Assembly: GCA_910575705.1 (NCBI GenBank)
Contig: CAJTFG010000001.1
Span: 124,001 to 188,000 of the forward strand
Length of the DNA stretch: 64,000 bases
Origin: Erysipelotrichales bacterium
GTDB lineage: Bacteria > Bacillota_I > Bacilli_A > Erysipelotrichales > Erysipelotrichaceae
Direction of reading: 5' to 3'
Shown: positions 56,363 through 64,000 of the stretch, in pieces
How positions within the stretch are numbered: position 1 is the first letter of the stretch
How the letters are laid out: every line of letters starts with the position of its first letter
Notes under the pieces: generated by a model
Seen by the model: the letters and a program-made list of their open reading frames with translations, nothing else
Told to the model about the DNA's origin: nothing
The model's database searches: none
Program-made: the position numbers and the translations under genes

Positions 56363-57529
56363 TTATAGAGTTAAACGCAAAACCTCAACGAACCTTTTCA
56401 CATCCAACGGATAATAGTGCCCTACCGGCCGTGTATCATCCGCAGTCGCCCGGTTTGCCATTTCTTCAAAATGGACATCGTCGATACCGAACTCCCGCAA
56501 AGAAGTTTTTAATCCCAGTTTTTTATAAAATTCATAAAAACGGTCCACCAATAACAACGACATCTCTTTTTCACTATGATCATGATAGTCAAAGCCGAAT
56601 AATCGATTAGCGAGCTGAGCCATCTTCGCAGGATGTCTCTCACTTATATATTTCATATACCCCAACATAACGACGGCCATGCCCTCACCGTGAGTGATCC
56701 CATACTGGGCGCTTAACTCATGTTCTACTCTATGAGATGCCCAATCCGATTCTCTGCCGGTATCCAGAAGATTGTTATGGGCGATCGACGCAAGCCATTG
56801 CACCTCTGATCGAGCATGATAATCATCCGGATCATCCATCACTCTTTTACCGTTCAACAACAGGGCCTTGATCGCTCCTTCAATCAGGAAATCGGTCGTA
56901 TCGGCATGTTTTGTATTTGTAAAATACCTCTCCAACAAATGGGACAATATATCCGAAATCCCACAGGCTGACTGATATTTCGGCAAGGTTCTTGTATATT
57001 CGGGATTCATTACCGCAAACTGCGGAATGATCTTCTCATCTTCTATTCCCACTTTATGAAGCCCGTTGCTTATGATAGCGGCATTCGATGTTTCAGAACC
57101 ACTGGCGGGGATCGTAGAGATCACACCGATCGGTACCGCCTTTTCGATCTGCGCGTTTCCTACAAAGAAATCCCATACATCCTTTTCATAAGGAATACCA
57201 ACAGAAACCGCTTTTGCCGTATCCGATGAGCTTCCCCCTCCGACAGCGAGAATAAAATCCACCTGTTTTTCCTTACCGATGGCAATCAATTCTCTTACCA
57301 ATTCTACTTTGGGATTAGGAACAACACTTCCATTTGCGATAAACGTAATATCCAGATGCCGACAAATCTCCTCTACCTTTTGATAAATGCCAAGCTCCTT
57401 TATAAAATCACCGCTATATACCATCAACAGCGTCTTTACTCCTTTTGATCGCAGAAACTTTTCTACTTTATCATAAGGATCTGCCCCGAAAATAATTCTG
57501 GCAGGATTATAATATTCAAAATCGATCAT
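56363..57529 (-). CDS. Iron-containing alcohol dehydrogenase
   Basis: 388 aa. The NAD-binding GGGSSSDTAKAVSVG loop is in the first half. The iron site uses Asp and His residues in CGISDILSHLLERYF and HELSAQYGITHGEGMAV. It likely reduces the aldehyde made by the aldolase of the same operon, regenerating NAD+. Last gene of the salvage operon. Confidence 0.92.
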   Translation of the reverse strand: MIDFEYYNPARIIFGADPYDKVEKFLRSKGVKTLLMVYSGDFIKELGIYQKVEEICRHLDITFIANGSVVPNPKVELVRELIAIGKEKQVDFILAVGGGSSSDTAKAVSVGIPYEKDVWDFFVGNAQIEKAVPIGVISTIPASGSETSNAAIISNGLHKVGIEDEKIIPQFAVMNPEYTRTLPKYQSACGISDILSHLLERYFTNTKHADTTDFLIEGAIKALLLNGKRVMDDPDDYHARSEVQWLASIAHNNLLDTGRESDWASHRVEHELSAQYGITHGEGMAVVMLGYMKYISERHPAKMAQLANRLFGFDYHDHSEKEMSLLLVDRFYEFYKKLGLKTSLREFGIDDVHFEEMANRATADDTRPVGHYYPLDVKRFVEVLRLTL

Positions 57530-57547
57530 GTTTACATTCCTCCGTTT

Positions 57548-58222
57548 TCATCCTACTGTATACCCTTTAGATCCCGTTCCGCCTTGTCCATATGATGTAA
57601 ATTTTTCCAATACATCCTCTATTTGCATAGCGGATAATATGTGCGGCTGCCCGATACAAAAGCAATTCCACTGAAGTTTTGCTATCCATTCACAAGTTTG
57701 TGCAATGTTTATCGCATCCTTTATGGAAGTTCCGCAACAGACCATCCCGTGATTTGCCATTAATACCGCATTGTATTTCTCCATCGCCTCAGAAACTCCC
57801 ACAGCCAATTCCTTAGTGCCGTATGTTTTATAATCGACGACCGGAACATTATCTGTTCCAGTATTGGCTATAAGGTAATGTACTGCATGCAAGGGAATAT
57901 GCAAACTGGCAAATGTCGTACAATACATAGAATGCGTGTGCACTATGGAAACAGCGTCCTTTTTCGTTTTATAGATGGATATATGCAAGTCCAGCTCACT
58001 GGAAGGCTTGCGATGCCCGTCTACGATATTGCCATCCAGATCCGTAATAACGACATCGATTGGTGTCACCTCCTCATAATCCATTCCCGAAGGGGAAATC
58101 GCTACTAAACCTAACGTTTTATCCAAGATGCTTAAATTTCCTGATGTACCATTCGTAAGGCCACTGCTTTTTAACAGCTTGCCGTACTCGGTAATTTTCT
58201 TTCTTTCATCTTCCATCCGCAT
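57548..58222 (-). CDS. Class II aldolase/adducin family (fuculose-phosphate-aldolase type)
   Basis: 224 aa. Zinc ligands are SIVHTHSMYCTTF (two His) and LMANHGMVCCG (His), with catalytic Glu in KPSSELDLH. TSGNLSI and SPSGMDYEEV bind phosphate. It cleaves a ketose-1-phosphate to DHAP and an aldehyde. Beside MtnA- and MtnK-type genes it fits the 5-(methylthio)ribulose-1-P / 5-deoxyribulose-1-P aldolase of the DHAP shunt. Confidence 0.9.
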   Translation of the reverse strand: MRMEDERKKITEYGKLLKSSGLTNGTSGNLSILDKTLGLVAISPSGMDYEEVTPIDVVITDLDGNIVDGHRKPSSELDLHISIYKTKKDAVSIVHTHSMYCTTFASLHIPLHAVHYLIANTGTDNVPVVDYKTYGTKELAVGVSEAMEKYNAVLMANHGMVCCGTSIKDAINIAQTCEWIAKLQWNCFCIGQPHILSAMQIEDVLEKFTSYGQGGTGSKGYTVG

Positions 58223-58226
58223 ATGA

Positions 58227-59281
58227 TCATACCTCGAAATATTCTGTAAGGCGGTCAGCGGGAAAAATCCCTTTATCGGTCACGACACCGCTCACAAACG
58301 CAGGAGGCGTTATATCAAAGGCCGGATAATACCCTTTTACCCCTTCTTTGGTAAGCTTCATTCCCATAGATTCCGTTACTAATTCGGGATCGCGCTGCTC
58401 GATAACGATATGAGAGATATCTTTATGAATCGGATCCGGCGTGCCGGTTACATAATAAGGAATTCCAAAATGATTTGCGGCTAAAGCGATCTGAAACGTT
58501 CCTACCTTATTAATGACATGACCGTCTTGTGTGACAACATCCGATGCGGAAATAAACACATCGATATCCTGACTCTTCAGTGTATAAGCCGGCATATTAT
58601 CGGAAATGACCGTTACATCAAATCCCATATCAAAGGCTACACTTGCCGTTAATCTGGAACCTTGAAAATACGGTCTGGTTTCCGCACAGAAAACCTTGAT
58701 GTCCTTATGCATCTCTTTGCATGCCCGCAGCATCGTTCCTACGACAGTTCCCGGGAAACAATGCGTTAATATAGTTCCTGTCTCCGGGATCCGTTCTGCC
58801 ATCGATCTTCCGATTTTCGTATATCGCTGATAATTCGTATTGATGTAGTCAAAAGCAAACTTCATAACAGCATCCACCAATGCATCCGATGATCGGCCGG
58901 ATTTTAAAGCTTCTTCAATCACCTTCAACCCTCTGTTTACAATGCCGGTCATCTGCGCCGAGGTCGTCGGTCTCGCATGGGATAAATCATATGCTGCCTG
59001 GCAAGCATGTTTCCATATTTCATCTTGACTCTTTTCCTTCGCTTCATAAACGGCCAATACCATCCCCATCGCTGCTGCTACATACGGACCTTCGCTCTGC
59101 GTTACCATATCTTTTATCGCCTCGGCAACTTCCCGATAATGCGTACATTCTACAAATTCCGTTCTTACCGGATATATCCTTCTATCTAAAATTTTGACGA
59201 TTCCATCCTGATACCAAGCTACATTTTCAAACTTCAACATAAACGGCAAATCGTAATCATATCGATCTTTCCAAGCGCCTG

Positions 59282-59285
<4 letters not shown>
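58227..59285 (-). CDS. mtnA: S-methyl-5-thioribose-1-phosphate isomerase-like protein
   Basis: 352 aa, MtnA/eIF2B fold. The catalytic Cys is in TILTHCFPGTVVG and the Asp in VISDNMPAY; ETRPYFQGSRLTA binds phosphate. The usual N-A-G after the Cys is F-P-G, so the substrate may differ from classic MtnA (e.g. 5-deoxyribose-1-P). ATGA overlap with the kinase. Confidence 0.88.
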
Positions 59286-60508
<1,223 letters not shown>

Positions 60509-60551
60509 ACATTCTGTCACCATAGACGTTGTAAGTCTTCCTTTCATCCTA

Positions 60552-60580
60552 AGTATAAAATTTAACAAAATCAGACTCAA
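60552..60580 (-). promoter_or_regulatory. Promoter of the salvage operon
   Basis: On the minus strand TTGAGT and TATACT with a 17-bp spacer; the predicted start falls inside the extended ORF, which supports the shorter mtnK start. Confidence 0.7.
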
Positions 60581-60648
60581 CACACATACTGTCGAACATA
60601 TAAGGGTATCTGTTTAAAAATTTATTTTAATGTAAATACCTTGTTGAA

Positions 60649-60678
60649 GAAAAAAATCTACCGAATAAATCGATAGAT
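60649..60678 (-). terminator. Terminator of the helical protein gene
   Basis: On the minus strand a 9-bp stem ATCTATCGA / TCGGTAGAT with a 5-nt loop is followed by seven T. Confidence 0.85.
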
Positions 60679-61286
60679 CATTTTTCTGCAAATTCACGTT
60701 CATGCGCCTTTGCCAGCTCTTCAAAATGCTTGGACCGCTCATGGTCTCCTTTATTTTTATACATGATAGACAGCAAATATTCATTGATATATTTTTCTTC
60801 TTCCGTACAGTTTTCATACAGCTGCAAAATATCATCCAAATACGTATATCCCTTTTCAAATAAAATATTATAAGAGATATCGATATTTTTCTTAATCTCT
60901 TCATTTTTTAAAGATTTCGATAATTTATAAAATTTATCCGTTCTTTTCTGATCGTTTACGGAGAGATAATAATTAAATCCGTTTAAACACACATCCTGCT
61001 TCTGATGTTCATTCAATTTCATATCCAATAAAGCATCGAACTGCTTGTTGACCGCCTTTCTGTCATCACGCATGATCGCTCCATTCAACCGGCAATATTC
61101 TATATTGAACGGCGTAAAGGTAAACTTTACCATCTTATTGTTCAATATGTTTTCCAATCCTTCATAATCGCGATGTTTAAAACAAGCATAGATCTTATTC
61201 TGATATCTTTTTTTCAATAAGAACTGTGCGACCGGCTGTCCTACGATCAGCAAGATCATAAAAGCGACTAATATTTCTGTTTTCAT
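60678..61286 (-). CDS. Membrane-anchored helical (TPR-like) protein
   Basis: 202 aa. One N-terminal membrane helix (ILVAFMILLIVGQPVAQFLL) is followed by an all-helical domain with TPR-like spacing (YNILFEKGYTYLDDILQLYENCTEEEKYINEYLLSIMYKNKGDHERSKHF in parts). No family recognised. Ribosome site AAGGAGAGCC. Confidence 0.65.
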   Translation of the reverse strand: MKTEILVAFMILLIVGQPVAQFLLKKRYQNKIYACFKHRDYEGLENILNNKMVKFTFTPFNIEYCRLNGAIMRDDRKAVNKQFDALLDMKLNEHQKQDVCLNGFNYYLSVNDQKRTDKFYKLSKSLKNEEIKKNIDISYNILFEKGYTYLDDILQLYENCTEEEKYINEYLLSIMYKNKGDHERSKHFEELAKAHEREFAEK

Positions 61287-61454
61287 AATGGCTCTCCTTA
61301 TTGTAATTATATTACATTATATCAAAATATTTATCAGCTTAAAAACAACACTTCTACAGTATTAAGAGAACATAAACGCTCTTATAATCTTTTCGACAAC
61401 ATGTAAACATAAAAATATGTGTGTCAAACGTCGGATGCACGCTTTCTCATCAGA

Positions 61455-62192
61455 CTATCTTTTACCGGCTTTCACCAATAGCATCATCGGACGGCGCAAT
61501 TCATCTTTCATTCCCGCGATCCCCATCATATCCTCAGAAGGCTTTGCTTCCTCCACAGCTTCCAGCACAAAGCCACAGTCCAACAATCCCATCAATATCT
61601 GCGTCAGCGTATGGTGCTGCTTTACTACATCGCATCCCAGAAAATGCGTCTTTCGCTCTCCCAGCATAAAATAATCATCCAGCGGCCAATATCGAGGCTT
61701 TCCATCTTCCGCATAAATCCAATCCTGTCCGACACCTGCCGTAAAAACCGGATGTTCTATATTAAAAATAAACGCTCCTCCCGGTTTCAGCGTACGATAT
61801 ACTTTTTGAAATACACCCTCAATGTCTTCGATATAATGCAGGACCAGATTGGAAACGACACAGTCCCATGTATGTTCCGGATATTCATACTCTTCCACTT
61901 CGCAAATACGATATGTAATAGACTCCTCTGAATTACGCTTTTGAGCTTCTTCAATCATCTTCCTGCTTGCGTCGATCCCCAATATTTGCACAGCGCCTTG
62001 TTCTGCCGCAAATTTACAATGCCAGCCATAGCCGCAGCCTAAATCAAGGACATGCTTCCCTTGCAAGGAAGGAAACAGGGGCATCAGCTGATGCCATTCT
62101 CCGGCGGCACATAACCCGTCCCGGCTGCGAGACATCTTCGCATATGCTTCAAAAAATCGTTTATCATCATATTCATTCTTCACGTTTTTCAC
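61455..62192 (-). CDS. Class I SAM-dependent methyltransferase
   Basis: 245 aa, GTG start at 62192. SAM motif I is VLDLGCGYGWHCKFAAEQG; motif II DCVVSNLVLHYIED and post-motif LKPGGAFIFNIEHP follow. Similar to BioC/UbiE-like small-molecule methyltransferases; the substrate is unknown. Single-gene unit. Confidence 0.88.
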   Translation of the reverse strand: MKNVKNEYDDKRFFEAYAKMSRSRDGLCAAGEWHQLMPLFPSLQGKHVLDLGCGYGWHCKFAAEQGAVQILGIDASRKMIEEAQKRNSEESITYRICEVEEYEYPEHTWDCVVSNLVLHYIEDIEGVFQKVYRTLKPGGAFIFNIEHPVFTAGVGQDWIYAEDGKPRYWPLDDYFMLGERKTHFLGCDVVKQHHTLTQILMGLLDCGFVLEAVEEAKPSEDMMGIAGMKDELRRPMMLLVKAGKR

Positions 62193-62367
62193 TCACCTAC
62201 TCTGTTTTAATGATTATATCACGAATTCAAAGCCGTAAAAACAAAGACCCTTCCAACAGTCATACACCTGTACAAAAAGACATGCGTTTTCTTAATAAAA
62301 GAAAGAACCAAATAAGGCGTCATCTTTATGAATTTTTTTGTTATCCAAAAAAAATCACGGTTGTCTC

Positions 62368-62397
62368 TTGGTTATACATGCAAAATTATTGGTTATA
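62368..62397 (+). promoter_or_regulatory. Direct repeat TTGGTTATA x2 upstream of nagA
   Basis: Two identical 9-bp copies, 21 bp apart (two helical turns), lie just before a TATAAT box. They could bind a regulator, possibly the DeoR-type protein downstream. Confidence 0.45.
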
Positions 62398-62461
62398 AAA
62401 GTTGCATATTTTACCGCATGATCCGGGTGCTATAATGAAGCCGTTAACAGGAGGTATGACT

Positions 62462-63631
62462 ATGATCATTAAAAATGCACATGTTTTTATCGACGGAGAA
62501 TTCCATGATGTCGATGTTCGGTTCGATGAACAGAAAATTTTAGAAATCGGAAAACAGCTTCGCGGTGATGATATTATCGATGCGAAAGGAAACTACTTAT
62601 ATGCCGGGTTTGTCGAAACACATATGCACGGCGGATTTCGAAAAAACTTCTTTCCTCATAACTATGACAGTACGGGAAGCGATTGGAGCGAAGATGACGT
62701 ACGCTACATCGTAGCACAGCTTCCTAAGTACGGCGTTACCAGCGTTATCCCTACACTCAATTCATTATCCATTGAAGACAGCTGCAGAGCATTGCGGGCA
62801 ATCAGAAAGGTCCGTCGGGAACATGCAGGCGCCGATCCGTTTAAAATACATTTTGAAGGTCCGTATATCAACCCTAATAGAACGGCTTCCATCGATGCTT
62901 CCTTGAGCGCTTTACCGACTAAAGAACATACGCTCGCTTTGACCGATAACGATCTGAGTGATATTGCGATCATATGTTTAGCTCCGGAACTGCCCGGTGC
63001 CGAAGAATGGTGCAAATGGATCACTGCACAAGGAGTACATGTGGAACTCGGTTATACCTTATGCAGCAGCCTTCAAGTGCGGGAATGCGTAGCGTGGGGA
63101 GCGGATACTACCACGCACTTCTTTAACGGATTTGAAACGATGCATCAACGAAAAGAAGGCGGAATCGTAGGTTGTCTGTTGGAAGATGGATTGACACATC
63201 AGATGACTTGTGACGGAATGGTCGTATCTCCGTCTTGGATCCATCTGGCAATCAAAGTAAAAGGAATCGATAACATTTACGGAATGACCGATCTGGTTCA
63301 TTTCCATGGCTTAACGGAAGGCGAATATGAAAACGAACACTTCGGTCCTATCGTTGTAAAAGATGATTTCGCAACCACGAAAAAAAACGGTTTGATATTG
63401 GGAGGTATCAATACCTGGGACAATATGATGAGAAGAGCACGGGATGTTGTCGGGTTGGATTTCCTTCAGGTTGCTAAGCTATACGGAGAAAATCCATGCA
63501 AATGCCTCGGCATCCATGATCGAGGAAAAATCGAAGTCGACCGAAAAAGCGATTTCTGTTTGATGGACAAAGATTATAATGTGAAAAAAACGATCATCGA
63601 CGGAAAAACAGTTTACGAGAATACAAAATAA
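62462..63631 (+). CDS. nagA: N-acetylglucosamine-6-phosphate deacetylase
   Basis: 389 aa from ATG 62462 (GGAGG 7 nt upstream; upstream ATGs have no ribosome site). Amidohydrolase metal ligands: ETHMHGG near residue 57, a Glu in HFEGPYINP, His residues later (TTHFFNGFETMH) and Asp near LILGG. It removes the acetyl group from GlcNAc-6-P, feeding glycolysis through NagB. Confidence 0.9.
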   Translation: MIIKNAHVFIDGEFHDVDVRFDEQKILEIGKQLRGDDIIDAKGNYLYAGFVETHMHGGFRKNFFPHNYDSTGSDWSEDDVRYIVAQLPKYGVTSVIPTLNSLSIEDSCRALRAIRKVRREHAGADPFKIHFEGPYINPNRTASIDASLSALPTKEHTLALTDNDLSDIAIICLAPELPGAEEWCKWITAQGVHVELGYTLCSSLQVRECVAWGADTTTHFFNGFETMHQRKEGGIVGCLLEDGLTHQMTCDGMVVSPSWIHLAIKVKGIDNIYGMTDLVHFHGLTEGEYENEHFGPIVVKDDFATTKKNGLILGGINTWDNMMRRARDVVGLDFLQVAKLYGENPCKCLGIHDRGKIEVDRKSDFCLMDKDYNVKKTIIDGKTVYENTK

Positions 63632-63647
63632 AACTCCTGATAAAGGC

Positions 63648-63690
63648 AAGGGATATAAAACATGATATAATGTTCTATATCCCTTTTATA
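63648..63690 (+). terminator. Terminator after nagA
   Basis: A 10-bp stem AAGGGATATA / TATATCCCTT with a nested AACAT / ATGTT is followed by a short T-rich stretch. Confidence 0.75.
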
Positions 63691-63726
63691 GCGATGGATA
63701 AGCAACGATAGCTCAGAGGAAACGAT

Positions 63727-64000
63727 ATGAAGAAAAGCGAAAGACACTTGAAAATAAGAGAAATACTGGAAGAAAAAGGACGAACCAAAGTCACGGATCT
63801 GGCGGTTTTATTGGAAACTTCCACCGAAACGATCCGGGCCGATCTGGAACAATTAGAAGAACAATCTCTCATAATAAAAGAACACGGGTGGGCGAGGATC
63901 AATAAATCCATAGATGTAGTTCCTTTAGTATACCGTTTTAATGAGGACTTAAATGATAAACAGCGCATATCGGTTCGCGCTCTTCAGGAGATCAAAGACG
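63727..64000 (+). CDS. DeoR-family transcriptional regulator (5' part)
   Basis: 91 codons before the window ends. The N-terminus KSERHLKIREILEEKGRTKVTDLAVLL in outline, then ETSTETIRADLEQLEEQSLIIKEHGWARI, is a DeoR winged helix with the family's TIRRDL-like recognition helix (here TIRADL). It probably controls amino-sugar or phosphosugar genes next to nagA. A GAGGAAACG ribosome site precedes the ATG. Confidence 0.85.
   Translation, partial: MKKSERHLKIREILEEKGRTKVTDLAVLLETSTETIRADLEQLEEQSLIIKEHGWARINKSIDVVPLVYRFNEDLNDKQRISVRALQEIKD

Overview
The window looks like the chromosome of an anaerobic, low-to-mid GC Firmicute (Bacillota), most likely a gut member of the Erysipelotrichales. This is inferred from gene style: YrrN/YrrO-type U32 pairs, many mannose-family PTS genes, strong GGAGG ribosome sites, a split transketolase, a RES/dGTPase pair and a VTC/DUF4956 cluster. 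No rRNA, CRISPR array, transposase or prophage was seen.

Layout: 0-5 kb carries a DUF362 ferredoxin-like protein (cut by the left edge), proS and two U32 tRNA-hydroxylation genes, opposed to tag. 5-9 kb has tRNA-Asn, an XRE regulator, a nitroreductase, three poorly known AT-rich genes and tRNA-Glu. 9-12 kb has a PII-like protein with a CPA2 antiporter and a CcdA-thioredoxin fusion. 12-15.5 kb is a VTC / DUF4956 / carbohydrate-binding lipoprotein operon. 15.6-26.4 kb holds housekeeping and small lipoprotein genes, including a regulator next to a small secreted peptide that resembles an RRNPP quorum-sensing pair. 28.5-38.6 kb has a MATE pump, a tightly overlapping siroheme-type tetrapyrrole operon (hemA-hemC-cobA/hemD-hemB-hemL-sirC/cbiK) and a nucleoside kinase. 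39-47 kb has two frameshifted genes (an MGMT-like protein and a class B sortase), a peptidoglycan-binding protein, a trypsin-like protease and a RES/dGTPase pair. 47.7-60.5 kb is sugar catabolism: a methylthioribose/5-deoxyribose-type salvage operon (kinase, isomerase, aldolase, alcohol dehydrogenase), followed by an aldolase, split transketolase, PRD regulator, mannose-family PTS and RpiB-like isomerase. The right end has nagA and the start of a DeoR-type regulator.

The most unusual feature is a family of eight minus-strand cassettes in three intergenic loci: two at 19.9-20.6 kb, five in tandem at 26.5-28.3 kb and one at 38.7 kb. Each begins with a conserved box read as Thr-Ile-Ser (Met-Ile-Ser in one copy), continues as a hypervariable open frame of 68-81 codons, and ends with a conserved box read as Gln/Lys-Arg-Pro-Ala-Leu. 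A palindrome of 56-60 bp follows, whose inner stem changes sequence but mostly keeps its pairing. Seven of eight are in frame and stop-free, mostly without an own start or ribosome site. Several show a W...SSS...RPAL pattern resembling the C-terminal half of C-type-lectin-like (FGE/DUF1566-type) domains, the fold used by diversity-generating retroelement targets. My reading is a repertoire of silent C-terminal domain cassettes for a variable surface or secreted protein encoded outside this window.
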